Shown here piece by piece: positions 17,508-26,231 of a stretch of 64,000 nt of DNA. Every line of letters starts with the position of its first letter. Position 1 is the stretch's first letter. Under the pieces are notes generated by a model, which had not been told where the DNA came from, did no database searches, and was given only the letters and a program-made list of their open reading frames with translations. The stretch comes from CAIXLI01 sp964587125 (lineage in GTDB: Bacteria; Pseudomonadota; Alphaproteobacteria; UBA9219): assembly GCA_964587125.1 (NCBI GenBank), contig CAZPKC010000010.1:24712-88711 (forward strand), read 5' to 3'. Position numbers and translations under genes: made by a program.

Positions 17508-18335
17508 ATGACCGATTTGTCCCAACTGCCCTCTTTGCGCGATGTGCTCGCCCGTTACGATTTGCGCGCGCGCAAATCGCTGGGGCAGCATTTTCTATGC
17601 GATTTGAACCTACTGCGCCGCATCGTCGGGACGGCGGGCGATTTATCCGGCTGCGCCGTCTTCGAAATCGGCCCGGGACCCGGGGGCTTGACGCGCTCGC
17701 TCGCGGAATCGCAGGCGTCGTGCGTCTTCGCCATAGAAAAAGACCCGCGTTTTATGGGGGCTTTGGAAGAAATCGTCGCGGCGTCGAAAGGCCACGTTAA
17801 GCTTGTCGCAGGCGATGCCCTTAAAATCAATCTTCCGTCGTTGGCTCCCGCGCCCCGCGCGATTGTCTCGAATTTACCTTATAATATCGGCACGGAACTT
17901 CTCTTGGGCTGGCTTAAAGAAATAGACAAATACAGAAGCCTTACCCTTATGTTCCAATCGGAAGTCGTCGACCGTCTGTGCGCCAAGCCGGGAAGCAAAG
18001 CCTATGGGCGTTTGTCCGTCATTGCGCAATTTTGCTGCAACGTGAGCCGGGTTCTCGACGTTCCGGCCGTGGCCTTCACGCCTCCGCCGAAAGTCGATTC
18101 CGCCGTCGTGCATCTCATTCCACGCCAAAACCGCTCAAGGGACATCGATTTCGCCGACATGGAAAGAATAACGGCTTACGCCTTCGGCCAGCGCCGCAAA
18201 ATGCTGCGTTCGAGCCTGAAGCCTTTGGGAGGAGAAAATTTACTGAATCGCGCGGGAATCGATCCCACGCTTCGCGCCGAAAACCTGACGCTTACTCAGT
18301 TCGAAACGCTCGCGCGTCTTGTATCGCCGTCATGA
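17508..18335 (+). CDS. rsmA: 16S rRNA dimethyltransferase RsmA (KsgA)
   Basis: 275 residues. It dimethylates the two adjacent adenines in helix 45 of 16S rRNA (A1518/A1519 in E. coli). KSLGQHFLCD opens the domain, SAM motif I EIGPGPGG is at about residues 53-60, and the catalytic NLPYN is at 122-126. The start at 17508 has AAGAG seven bases upstream; the earlier ATG at 17460 adds non-homologous residues. Its 3' end overlaps aroK by 44 bases on opposite strands. Confidence 0.95.
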   Translation: MTDLSQLPSLRDVLARYDLRARKSLGQHFLCDLNLLRRIVGTAGDLSGCAVFEIGPGPGGLTRSLAESQASCVFAIEKDPRFMGALEEIVAASKGHVKLVAGDALKINLPSLAPAPRAIVSNLPYNIGTELLLGWLKEIDKYRSLTLMFQSEVVDRLCAKPGSKAYGRLSVIAQFCCNVSRVLDVPAVAFTPPPKVDSAVVHLIPRQNRSRDIDFADMERITAYAFGQRRKMLRSSLKPLGGENLLNRAGIDPTLRAENLTLTQFETLARLVSPS

Positions 18336-18873
18336 TCGTATAGGCATTTTGCAAAACAGGCCGGTCGTCGCAGAAAACGGTCAAATCGGCTTCGGCATAG
18401 ACGGACTCGCGTTCGGCGAGGATTTTCTCGAGCCTTTCTTTCGGAGACCCTCCTTTAAGAAGCGGGCGATGCCCGTGATGCGCGACGCGCTTCAAAAGAA
18501 TGTCGCGGTCGACCTTGATCCACACGGAAAACGCCGTTTTTTTGACGCGCTCCCGCGTTTCGTCGTCCACGAACGCGCCCCCGCCGAGCGAAAGAACGCA
18601 AACGTCGCCGCCCAAAAGGCGGATGGTGACTTGCCGTTCCAGACGGCGGAATTCGTCCTCGCCGTAATCGGCGAAGATTTGCGCGACGGAGCATCCGGCC
18701 GCCGCCTCGATTTCCGCGTCGGAATCGAAAAAGGGAACGGACAAAAGATCGGCTAACGCGCGGCCCACGCTTGTTTTTCCGGCGCCCATCATGCCGATCA
18801 GGACGACAGGCTTCGTTAAAGAAAAAGTGTTCAAGATCGATCTTTTCATGCCATAATCTGCCGCTGGAACCAT
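18292..18873 (-). CDS. aroK: Shikimate kinase
   Basis: Up to 193 residues. It phosphorylates shikimate at O3 in aromatic amino acid synthesis. Walker A GMMGAGKTSVG, shikimate-binding DSDAEIE, RRLE (Arg58-type), LGGGAF and the lid HRPLL are all visible. The start is uncertain (18873 or the ATG at 18849); neither has a clear ribosome binding site. The usual aroB partner is not downstream. The C-terminal coding end overlaps rsmA antiparallel by 44 bases. Confidence 0.93.
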   Translation of the reverse strand: MVPAADYGMKRSILNTFSLTKPVVLIGMMGAGKTSVGRALADLLSVPFFDSDAEIEAAAGCSVAQIFADYGEDEFRRLERQVTIRLLGGDVCVLSLGGGAFVDDETRERVKKTAFSVWIKVDRDILLKRVAHHGHRPLLKGGSPKERLEKILAERESVYAEADLTVFCDDRPVLQNAYTIMTAIQDARAFRTE

Positions 18874-18922
18874 AATCCCAACGGTTCTCCCGAATATATC
18901 TTGAAAAGGCAGGAGTCGAATA

Positions 18923-19069
18923 GTGAATTCACAATCCCTTATTGCCGCGATTGCGGTTTTTTTGCTATTAACGATAGTTTGCGGGGCTTTATGGCTGTCG
19001 AACGCTCGGATAATGCCGCCTGCGCAGAAGATGGAACTGGTTGTGCCTGATGAAAGGCTTCCTCACTAG
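18923..19069 (+). CDS. 48-residue single-pass membrane peptide
   Basis: A GTG start at 18923 with AGGAG seven bases upstream. It encodes MNSQSLIAAIAVFLLLTIVC and a further 28 residues, with one strongly hydrophobic helix followed by a short polar tail. The stop at 19067-19069 lies 20 bases inside the next gene, so the two are probably co-translated. No family recognised; the strong ribosome binding site and overlap argue that it is real. Confidence 0.55.
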   Translation: MNSQSLIAAIAVFLLLTIVCGALWLSNARIMPPAQKMELVVPDERLPH

Positions 19070-20840
19070 GTCTTTGGGCCTGTCGCTGATTCTCGCCGGA
19101 GTGGCGTTTCCGGTCCTTGCCCAAGGCACGGACAGTGCTTACGCGCCCGCCGCCGGAATCGTTTCCTCCAAACCGGCTTTTTCGGGATTAGCCGTCGAAC
19201 AATCGGGATCGGCATCGCCCTCTCTTCAACCCCCGTCCGCCGCTTCGGAGGCGGTCAAAACGGACATCCTTGCCATAGAGCCCGTTACGGCAGCGCCCTT
19301 GCCGAACGTCAGTCCCGAATCCATCGGCGAGCAAAATTCGGGAAATCTCGGCTCGGATATGTGGAAAGGCTCGGATCGCGGTGTGGCGATGCGCCTGCTT
19401 TCGTTTCTTTCGCCCGTCACCTCGCCCGTCCTTAACGATCTGGCCGCGCGTTTATTGACGACGGCCGCGATACCGCCCGAGGGCGAGGCCGATTCGACGC
19501 CGAGCCTGACGTCCCTGCGTGCCGAGAAACTTGTTCTTTTCGGCGACGCGGCCGAGGCGTGGGATTTGGCCAAGCAAGCCGATCCCAAATTGATCGACGC
19601 CCAAACATTTCATCTTGTCGCGGAAAACGCGCTTCTCGGCGGCGACGAAAGCGTCTGCGCCCAGGCCCCCGATTTCGCCAAAGCGCATGTCGGCGCCGAT
19701 TGGCAGGAATTTCTGATCCTGTGCCGCCTGCGCGCCAAGGACAACCAATCGGCGCAAGTGGCCTTGGACGTTTTCCGCGCCGAAGACGGCCGTGACAGCG
19801 TGTTTTTGAACGTTGCCGACAAAAACATTTTGGGCGGCAGCAAAACCTTACCCTCTTCGTTGACGCCTTTGACACCCCTGACGCTGGCTTTGCTGCAGAC
19901 GGCCAATCTGCCCTTGCCCAGCTCTCTTTTCGCGCACGCGGAGTATTCGATGGCCTCCGCGTTGCTGCGTCTTCCGGCGCAGCAGGACGGCGCGAAACTG
20001 GCCTTGGCCGAAAACGCGGCGCAAAGAGGCCTTGTTAAAATCTCCCAGCTTGAAGCCGTCTACCGCGCGGTTGATTTTTCTCCCGAAGCGCTGGCATCGC
20101 CTTTGACGTCGGCCGAAAGTGGCGCGCGCCTGCGCGCCCTTTTATTCAACGCTTCGGAAGCAGCAAAAGACGCCGCCGCGAAAATCGTTCTTGCAGGCCG
20201 CTTCGCGCAGACGGCTCCGCCCGAATTCTTGAACGGCGCGGGAGGCGTCCTTGCCGCCATGTTGGGCGACATCAAGCCCGACCCCGCGTTTGTCAAGGAA
20301 GCGGCCGCCGTGGCGCGCCTTTATATGCTGGGCGGCAAAATCGAGGCGGCGCAGGAATGGCTTAAGTTTGCGGAAGACAGCGGGCTTTGCGACGACGATA
20401 TACAAGCCTTTTGGCCGCAGTTCGCGCTCGGAGGGATCGAAGCCGAGAACGCCTATGACGCCGATTTCCGCAAATGGCTCGACGGGGCTTCGAAAACGTC
20501 CGACGAGCCAACGATGCGCCATCTCGTCGAACCCATCCTTCTTTTTCTCGACGCGGCGGGTAAGCCCGTTCCCGAAAACGCGTGGGCGCAGGTTTTATCG
20601 GCATTTTCCAACGAGAAGAAAATCGCTTTTCCGACGCTTCTTTTTGAAAAAATGCGCGCGGCGGCATCCGCCCACAGACGCGCCGAAACCGTTTTGCTGG
20701 CTGAGGCGCTGGCGAGCGATGGCGCTCTTTCCTTGCCGGCCGCGCTCGGCATCGTCCATAGCTTGCGCCAGGCCGGATTCGAAAACGAAGCGTCCCTTTT
20801 CGCGCGGCAGGCTATAGCCCTCCTTTCCAAGGATAATTGA
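19050..20840 (+). CDS. Hypothetical secreted helical-repeat protein
   Basis: 596 residues from the ATG at 19050. It has a signal peptide (MKGFLTRSLGLSLILAGVAF, cleavage near VLAQG), a Pro/Ser/Ala-rich stretch to about residue 110, then a long alpha-helical region with TPR-like periodicity (FGDAAEAWDLAKQADPKLID; YMLGGKIEAAQEWLKFAED). Probably a periplasmic scaffold or assembly protein. The TGA overlaps the xerD ATG (TGATG). Function unknown. Confidence 0.7.
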   Translation: MKGFLTRSLGLSLILAGVAFPVLAQGTDSAYAPAAGIVSSKPAFSGLAVEQSGSASPSLQPPSAASEAVKTDILAIEPVTAAPLPNVSPESIGEQNSGNLGSDMWKGSDRGVAMRLLSFLSPVTSPVLNDLAARLLTTAAIPPEGEADSTPSLTSLRAEKLVLFGDAAEAWDLAKQADPKLIDAQTFHLVAENALLGGDESVCAQAPDFAKAHVGADWQEFLILCRLRAKDNQSAQVALDVFRAEDGRDSVFLNVADKNILGGSKTLPSSLTPLTPLTLALLQTANLPLPSSLFAHAEYSMASALLRLPAQQDGAKLALAENAAQRGLVKISQLEAVYRAVDFSPEALASPLTSAESGARLRALLFNASEAAKDAAAKIVLAGRFAQTAPPEFLNGAGGVLAAMLGDIKPDPAFVKEAAAVARLYMLGGKIEAAQEWLKFAEDSGLCDDDIQAFWPQFALGGIEAENAYDADFRKWLDGASKTSDEPTMRHLVEPILLFLDAAGKPVPENAWAQVLSAFSNEKKIAFPTLLFEKMRAAASAHRRAETVLLAEALASDGALSLPAALGIVHSLRQAGFENEASLFARQAIALLSKDN

Positions 20841-21775
20841 TGCCCAGAAAGCCAGCCCCTCTCATCATATATTCTAATGGCATGGTGGGTGCGTTTCTCG
20901 ACATGATGCTGGCCGAGCGAAACGCATCGCCCAATACGCGCGCCGCGTACGCGCGCGATCTTTCCGACGCCGCGAAATTTCTGGCGCGCAAGAAGATCGA
21001 TTTGGCTGACGCCAATGAAGAAGATTTGCGCGATTATTTCCGCAAGCAAAAAGTCGCGGCCAAAACACAAGCCCGCCGCCTATCGGCTTTGCGCCAGTTT
21101 TTCCGTTTCCTTTGTTCGGAATACAAGCGCAAGGAAGACCCGACCCGTTCGATCGACGCGCCGAAACTGGGAAGGTCTTTACCGAAATACTTGAGCGAAA
21201 AGGAAGTCGGCAACCTGTTGAAAAAGGTCGCAAATTATCCGGGAAACGAAGGCTTGCGCCTGCGTGCGATGCTCGAGCTTCTTTACGCGGCGGGATTGCG
21301 CGTGACAGAGCTGGTCGGCTTGCCCGTTTTGGCCATCCAGTTCGACCGGTGCGTGGTTTTGGTCAAGGGCAAAGGCGGCAAGGAGCGCGTCGTGCCTTTG
21401 GGCGAGCCGGCATTGAAAGCCGTTCTGGAGTGGCTGCCTGCGCGTAAAAAAATGCTGGGAGACAAGCGCGCGTCGCCTTATCTTTTTCCGTCCCCTTTGC
21501 GCCCGAACGCGCCGATGACGCGGCAAAGGCTTTTTCAACTTTTGAAGGAACTGGCCTTGGCTTCCAATCTCGACCCTAAGCGCTTGAGCCCGCACGTCGT
21601 TCGCCACGCTTTCGCGACGCATCTGATCGAACACGGAGCCGATTTGCGGAGCGTTCAAAGCATGCTGGGCCACGCCGATATCGCCACGACGCAAATTTAC
21701 ACGCACATGGCGGGCGACCGTTTGGCGCGAACGGTCGCCGAACATCATCCTCTCTCAAAAGGGAACGCCCGATGA
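20840..21775 (+). CDS. xerD: Tyrosine recombinase XerD
   Basis: 311 residues. It resolves chromosome dimers at dif with XerC. N-terminal SAM-like core-binding domain (about residues 14-100) and catalytic domain with Arg154 (AAGLRVTEL), His252 and Arg255 (HVVRHAFATH), His278 (LGHAD) and nucleophile Tyr287 (TQIYTH). The ATG at 20840 has AAGGA upstream and overlaps the previous stop. Length and full motif set suggest the housekeeping enzyme and not an element integrase. Confidence 0.93.
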   Translation: MPRKPAPLIIYSNGMVGAFLDMMLAERNASPNTRAAYARDLSDAAKFLARKKIDLADANEEDLRDYFRKQKVAAKTQARRLSALRQFFRFLCSEYKRKEDPTRSIDAPKLGRSLPKYLSEKEVGNLLKKVANYPGNEGLRLRAMLELLYAAGLRVTELVGLPVLAIQFDRCVVLVKGKGGKERVVPLGEPALKAVLEWLPARKKMLGDKRASPYLFPSPLRPNAPMTRQRLFQLLKELALASNLDPKRLSPHVVRHAFATHLIEHGADLRSVQSMLGHADIATTQIYTHMAGDRLARTVAEHHPLSKGNAR

Positions 21776-22398
21776 TCAAACCGCATCTGCGCGACGGCGC
21801 GGCTTTTTCGGGAATGACAATAGGGATTCTAGGCGGATCATTTAATCCCGCGCACGACGGGCATATGGCCATGAGCCTTTACGCGTTAAAGCATATGAAG
21901 CTGGATCAAATCTGGTGGCTTGTCAGCCCGCAAAGCCCCCTCAAGCCAAGCAAGGATATGGCGGAACTCCCAAAACGCATGCAAAAAGCCCAAGGCCTCG
22001 CCGTTCATCCAAGGTTTGTCGTGACGGATTTGGAAACGGTTTTGGGAACAAAATATACGGCGGACACCCTGCGCCTTTTGAAGCTCCGGTTTCCCCGCGC
22101 GCGTTTTGTCTGGCTGATGGGAGCTGATAATCTCAGGCAAATTCCGCGCTGGCAAAGCTGGCAGGACATCTTTCGCCTTGTTCCCGTTGCCGTTTTTCGC
22201 CGCCCCGGGTATCCCGCAGGGCGCGGGCTCGGGAAGGCCGCAATAAGGTTCGCATCCGCGTGGCGTCCGCCCGCGGAAGGAAAAAAAATGGCCCGATGCG
22301 CGCGGAATCGCTTGCCAGCATGGATTATTTTGGACAATAAGCTGAACTATACGTCGGCAACGAAAATCAGGAAGGAAAACCCCTCGTGGCAAAGTTGA
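21772..22398 (+). CDS. nadD: Nicotinate-nucleotide adenylyltransferase
   Basis: 208 residues. It adenylates nicotinate mononucleotide in NAD synthesis. GGSFNPAHDGH is the nucleotide-binding HxGH region, followed by WLVSPQSPLKP, LMGADNLRQIPRW and the C-terminal SATKIR. The start overlaps the xerD stop (ATGA). A more internal ATG (MTIGILGG) is possible. nadD-rsfS-rlmH is a common bacterial order. Confidence 0.93.
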   Translation: MIKPHLRDGAAFSGMTIGILGGSFNPAHDGHMAMSLYALKHMKLDQIWWLVSPQSPLKPSKDMAELPKRMQKAQGLAVHPRFVVTDLETVLGTKYTADTLRLLKLRFPRARFVWLMGADNLRQIPRWQSWQDIFRLVPVAVFRRPGYPAGRGLGKAAIRFASAWRPPAEGKKMARCARNRLPAWIILDNKLNYTSATKIRKENPSWQS

Positions 22399-22847
22399 AG
22401 AAAAAATCGAAAACGAAAATAAAAAAGCTTGTAGCGAAAAAATCGCGCGTCAAGAAAGCTGCGGCTAAAAAAGCGCAACCGCGCGTTAAGAAAAATTTGC
22501 CGAGACCGTCAGGCATCCCCGAAAAAATGCTTGCGGCGGCGTTGAGGGTTCTGGACGAACGGCAGGCCGATGAAATCGTTTCCGTCTCCTTGGCGGGGCG
22601 CAGCGCGCTGGCGGATTACATGATCCTTGCGTCGGGCCGCGCGGGGCGGCAAATCGTCGCGCTGGCCGACCATCTGCGCGAGGCGTTTTTCAAGCTTGGC
22701 GCGCGTTCCGTGAACGTCGAAGGGCAAGAGGACGCAAACTGGGTGCTGGTCGATGCGGGCGACGTCATCGTTCATTTGTTCCTTCCCGAAGTCCGTAAAT
22801 ACTACGATCTCGATTCGCTATGGCGCAGAAAGCCGGCGAAAAAATGA
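22386..22847 (+). CDS. rsfS: Ribosomal silencing factor RsfS with a Lys-rich N-terminal extension
   Basis: 153 residues, longer than the usual 105-120. RsfS binds L14 and blocks subunit joining in starvation. The conserved domain begins near residue 45 and includes ADYMILASGRAGRQ, NVEGQEDANWVLVDAGDVIVHLF and YYDLDSLW. The first ~40 residues are almost all Lys, Ala and Arg (KKKSKTKIKKLVAKKS). The GTG start lies 13 bases inside nadD, with GGAAGG upstream. A start after the extension is not excluded, but no better site was seen. Confidence 0.9.
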   Translation: MAKLKKKSKTKIKKLVAKKSRVKKAAAKKAQPRVKKNLPRPSGIPEKMLAAALRVLDERQADEIVSVSLAGRSALADYMILASGRAGRQIVALADHLREAFFKLGARSVNVEGQEDANWVLVDAGDVIVHLFLPEVRKYYDLDSLWRRKPAKK

Positions 22848-23299
22848 AGATTACCGTCCTTGCCATCGGCAAATCGAAAGGCTTCGAGGCCGAGGGAGCG
22901 GCGGAATATCAAAAACGCCTCGGCGCCTCGGTTATCGTGCGCGACTTCGCCGCGTCGAAATCCTTGCCTCCGGCGGAGACGCAAAAAGCCGAAGCGCAGC
23001 TTTTGCTTAAAGCGATTCCCTCCAAAAGCTTCGTCGTTTTGCTGGACGAACGCGGAGCGAACTTCTCGAGCCGCGAGTTCGCCGCGAAACTCTCCACGTG
23101 GCAGGATCAGGGAGTAAACGATCTGGTTTTCATCATCGGCGGCGCAGACGGCGCGACCGAAGACGTATGCAAAAGGGCAAATTTTACTTTATCTTTCGGG
23201 CGGTTAACATGGCCGCATCGCCTTGCACGCGTGATGCTTCTCGAGCAAATCTACCGCGCGCGACAGATTATTGCGGGACATCCCTATCATAGGGATTAG
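22844..23299 (+). CDS. rlmH: 23S rRNA pseudouridine-1915 N3-methyltransferase RlmH
   Basis: 151 residues, SPOUT class. It methylates the pseudouridine at position 1915 in helix 69 of 23S rRNA. Typical start MKITVLAIGK, VVLLDERGANFSSREFA, the SAM-binding knot FIIGGADGATEDV and the C-terminal HPYHRD. The ATG overlaps the rsfS stop (ATGA). The last four bases overlap ihfB convergently. Confidence 0.95.
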   Translation: MKITVLAIGKSKGFEAEGAAEYQKRLGASVIVRDFAASKSLPPAETQKAEAQLLLKAIPSKSFVVLLDERGANFSSREFAAKLSTWQDQGVNDLVFIIGGADGATEDVCKRANFTLSFGRLTWPHRLARVMLLEQIYRARQIIAGHPYHRD

Positions 23300-23592
23300 T
23301 CGCTCGTGCCTTCGATGCCGTTCAGCCGGTCGCGGAGCTGCTTGCCGGTTTTGAAGAACGGCACGAATTTCTCGGATACGGAAACGGTAGCACCGGTGCG
23401 CGGGTTGCGCCCTTGGCGCGCTTCGCGCTGTTTGACCGAGAACGCGCCGAATCCGCGCAACTCGACGCGACTGTTACGCGCCAAGGCGTTGGATATTTCG
23501 TCGAAAACGGTATTGACGATGCGTTCGATATCGCGCTGGAGAAGGTGCGGATATTTTTCGGCGAGTTGCAAAATCAGGTCGGACTTTGTCAT
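23296..23592 (-). CDS. ihfB: Integration host factor subunit beta
   Basis: 98 residues of the HU/IHF family (MTKSDLILQLAEK, VELRGFGAFSVKQREARQGR, NPRTG). The arm sequence and the VELRGFG-type core fit IHF beta better than HU. IHF bends DNA at specific sites in transcription and replication. GAGGG precedes the start. In many proteobacteria ihfB follows rpsA; here the two are 3.3 kb apart and separated by other genes. Confidence 0.92.
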   Translation of the reverse strand: MTKSDLILQLAEKYPHLLQRDIERIVNTVFDEISNALARNSRVELRGFGAFSVKQREARQGRNPRTGATVSVSEKFVPFFKTGKQLRDRLNGIEGTSD

Positions 23593-23782
23593 GGGCTAAC
23601 CCTCGGACAAAAAAGGGGAAACGCGAGTCGCATGTAAAAGGTGCCAAACTCGCCTCGCCAAGTCAAGGGTGACTTTTGATAACCCTTTGGCCCTTATACG
23701 CTTTTCCAAAGCTTTAACGCTTGGCCTAAATATGCTTTGCTGCGAAACCTTTTCTGAAAGCAGATAAAGATAGGGCAAAGGT

Positions 23783-24469
23783 ATGAAAGACGAAGAATCT
23801 TTGCGGAAATATTACGCTTCGCGGGCCAAGGAATACGATAATCTCTACGCCATACCGGAATATCAAGCCGATTTCAGGCTTATGGAAAGCTGCGTTTCCG
23901 AGCTTTTTTCGGGCAAACGCGTTTTGGAGATTGCTTGCGGGACGGGTTACTGGACGCAGTTTATTGCGCCCCAGGCTTCCAACGTCGTCGCGATCGATAT
24001 GGCGCAAGAAACCCTGGATATCGCCAAAAGCCGGAAGGGGTTGGAAAGCGTCAATTTCCGGATCGCGGACGCTTACGCGTTGCCCGACGACCTGAGGTTT
24101 TTCGACGCGGCCTTTGCGGGGCATTGGCTGTCGCATGTGCCGCGCAAAAGGCTGCGTCCATTTTTGACCGGCCTTCACGCGAAGCTGGAATCCGGATCGC
24201 CGGTTCTGTTTGCGTACAACCCCGTGTGTTTTCTGGACAATGTTTACAGCGAAGGCCACAGCACGCCGATTGCGGAAACGGATGATGAGGGAAACACTTA
24301 TCAATTTCGAACGCTTCGCGACGGCACAACGCATCGCGTTCTGAAAAACTTTCCCTCGGAAAGCGAATTAACGGCAATGATCGAAGGAATAGGAAAAAAC
24401 GCCCATTATCGAGCATTCAAATATTATTGGATGTTTTGGTATGAGGCGACGCAAAAACCGGAGATTTAG
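23783..24469 (+). CDS. Class I SAM-dependent methyltransferase
   Basis: 228 residues with a standard methyltransferase fold: motif I VLEIACGTGYWT (about residues 47-58), acidic motif II VVAIDMA, DAYALP and the post-motif FDAAFAGHWLSHV. A small-molecule methyltransferase of the Methyltransf_25/11 type is likely; the substrate cannot be told. It overlaps the 3' end of the BASS-family gene by four bases. Confidence 0.8.
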   Translation: MKDEESLRKYYASRAKEYDNLYAIPEYQADFRLMESCVSELFSGKRVLEIACGTGYWTQFIAPQASNVVAIDMAQETLDIAKSRKGLESVNFRIADAYALPDDLRFFDAAFAGHWLSHVPRKRLRPFLTGLHAKLESGSPVLFAYNPVCFLDNVYSEGHSTPIAETDDEGNTYQFRTLRDGTTHRVLKNFPSESELTAMIEGIGKNAHYRAFKYYWMFWYEATQKPEI

Positions 24470-25374
24470 GCGGGAAATTTTTTTGAAAAACGATCGATAG
24501 CGGGCTGAAAAAAGAGAGGCAGAAAAGCCCAAACGAATTCCCCTGCCAAAGTCGTTAATACGGTTCTTTCGTCGAAATAAAGAAGGGCAAGACCGATTCC
24601 AAGCGCAATGTTGTTGAACGCGGAACAGGCGCCATAGGCAATGCGGTCGGCGCGCGGGCTTTTGACGGCAAAACCTAAAATCGTGGCCAAAGCGAAAAAC
24701 GCGGCGACCTCGAGAACAAGGAGAAGGATCTCTCGCGGATGCGCGAGAATGTACTCTTGTTTTTTTGCAAAAACGGTGAAGTAGATAAGGCAGACAAGAA
24801 GAACCGTGGACGAACGGCCGTGGTTTTCGCAAAATTCCTTGAAGCGAGGACGTTTACGCAAAGGCAGATAAAAAACGCCGGGCAAAAGGATGCAAAGCAC
24901 TAAAGTTTGCAACATAGCGCCGATAGGTAAAGCGATCGTCTGGTGCCCCAGCAAACCGAAAGCGGCGGGAATGGCGAACACGCTTGCAATGCTGCTGACG
25001 ATGGTGATGACAAAAGCCAACGCGACGTTTCCGTTGTAAAAATTCGTGAAAGCAGGGGATGCCGCGCCAGCCGGACATAGGGCGATAAGAAGAATGGCCG
25101 TTGCAAGCTCAGGCGCTAAAGGACGAAGAGCAGCCCATAGCGCAACGGGGATTAAGAGATAGCGTAAAACGCAAAAGGCGGCTAGCCGATAAGAAAGAAC
25201 CGCGTGAAGCGGCGTGTTGATTTTGAAACACGCCAAGAACATCATAAGCGACAACGCGAGGATAATGACGGCGTCGGGGATAAGGTTTCCGTAAGGAAAG
25301 GCAAGGCCTGCAACGACGGCCGAAATCATGAAAAAGCTGGGATGGCTTTCGATAAAATTTTTGGGTTTTTCCAT
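24466..25374 (-). CDS. Bile acid:sodium symporter (BASS/SBF) family transporter
   Basis: 302 residues with about nine or ten membrane helices. The core LIALCPAGAASPAFTNFYNG and the second-half helix FNNIALGIGLALLYF match the SBF fold, in which crossed helices bind sodium. Bacterial members carry organic anions such as bile acids, pantoate or keto acids; the cargo here is unknown. The gene stands alone. Confidence 0.75.
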   Translation of the reverse strand: MEKPKNFIESHPSFFMISAVVAGLAFPYGNLIPDAVIILALSLMMFLACFKINTPLHAVLSYRLAAFCVLRYLLIPVALWAALRPLAPELATAILLIALCPAGAASPAFTNFYNGNVALAFVITIVSSIASVFAIPAAFGLLGHQTIALPIGAMLQTLVLCILLPGVFYLPLRKRPRFKEFCENHGRSSTVLLVCLIYFTVFAKKQEYILAHPREILLLVLEVAAFFALATILGFAVKSPRADRIAYGACSAFNNIALGIGLALLYFDERTVLTTLAGEFVWAFLPLFFQPAIDRFSKKFPA

Positions 25375-25481
25375 GAATTTCCCGTCCGTATGCGGCCATC
25401 CTATTGGTTCAGCCGGAAAAAGCTACTTTAAAACAAAAGCCGCCGGAGTCTTAAGAAACGAGTCCGTCAATCTCCATTTCC

Positions 25482-26114
25482 TCAGTCGAACGGCGAGGCT
25501 TTGGACCACATGAACTCGAACTGCGCGCGATAGGTATCGGCAAGCGGTTGGCTTTTGACGATAAGAACTTCGCGCACGGGCAATCTGAAAAACGCGACGC
25601 GGTTTCCGTACACTACGTAGGCGATGATTCCGATAACCCCTTCCGGCAACCAACGATAAGTCTTTTTATCGCCTAAAAAAGTCGTCGTGCTTTTGAGCAC
25701 AAGGCCCCGTTCGCAGGACCCGACTTTTTTCATGTGGCGAAAATAGCGTTTCATCTCGCTAGCATCCGCCTCGGTCCAACAATCGTCGTCCGGCGAGCAA
25801 AAAAGCAATTCATCCTGAGGGCCGCGTAGAAACGGCAACTGGTCGTCCATCAGGCGGCGCATGAGGTCAGGCCCCTCGAAGCGCACGACCTCGAAGGTTT
25901 CATCTTTGATTTCAACGCCGCGCGTTCCGCGAAAACGCACTCCGGCTTCCTCAAAGGTTGCCTTAATCCGTTCCAATGTAGAAACGCGCGGCTCGTTCTG
26001 ATCAGTTTCGATTTTGTTGATCGCGTTCACGTGCAGGCCGCAATTCTTTGCCAGCTTGCTCTGCGTCCAATCGAGCAACGCCCGCGCTGCCTTTATCTGC
26101 CGTGAAGAAATCAT
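25482..26114 (-). CDS. XRE-type HTH regulator with C-terminal sensor-like domain (paralogue 1)
   Basis: 210 residues. N-terminal Cro/C1 helix-turn-helix (about residues 4-58: LDWTQSKLAKNCGLHVNAIN, TLERIKATFEEAGV). The C-terminal ~110 residues end in YVVYGNRVAFF and VLIVKSQPLADTYRAQFEF, a pattern like the PLD-like C-terminal domain of TrmB-type regulators. The gene at 29063-29704 has the same layout. A near-consensus AGGAGG lies before the start, and a palindrome overlaps the divergent promoters. Confidence 0.75.
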   Translation of the reverse strand: MISSRQIKAARALLDWTQSKLAKNCGLHVNAINKIETDQNEPRVSTLERIKATFEEAGVRFRGTRGVEIKDETFEVVRFEGPDLMRRLMDDQLPFLRGPQDELLFCSPDDDCWTEADASEMKRYFRHMKKVGSCERGLVLKSTTTFLGDKKTYRWLPEGVIGIIAYVVYGNRVAFFRLPVREVLIVKSQPLADTYRAQFEFMWSKASPFD

Positions 26115-26140
26115 TCTTCCTCCTTTGGAAAAGTGTTTTT

Positions 26141-26158
26141 ATCATACTATAATATGAT
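26141..26158. promoter_or_regulatory. Palindromic operator/promoter between XRE regulator 1 and gene 26232
   Basis: ATCATA (26141-26146), six bases, TATGAT (26153-26158), a perfect inverted repeat. TATAAT (26148-26153) inside it is a consensus -10 for the plus-strand gene. A repressor bound here would block both divergent genes. Confidence 0.5.
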
Positions 26159-26231
26159 TTTAATTGCAATTACCGGAATAAAAAATTAGCATACACACAT
26201 TGGAGGGCTTACTTTTTTAAAGGAGGATATT

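Noticed and set aside
20840..21775. Tyrosine recombinase as integrase of a mobile island
   Set aside because: Length, motifs and position inside a housekeeping run match XerD; no attachment-site repeats were seen around it.
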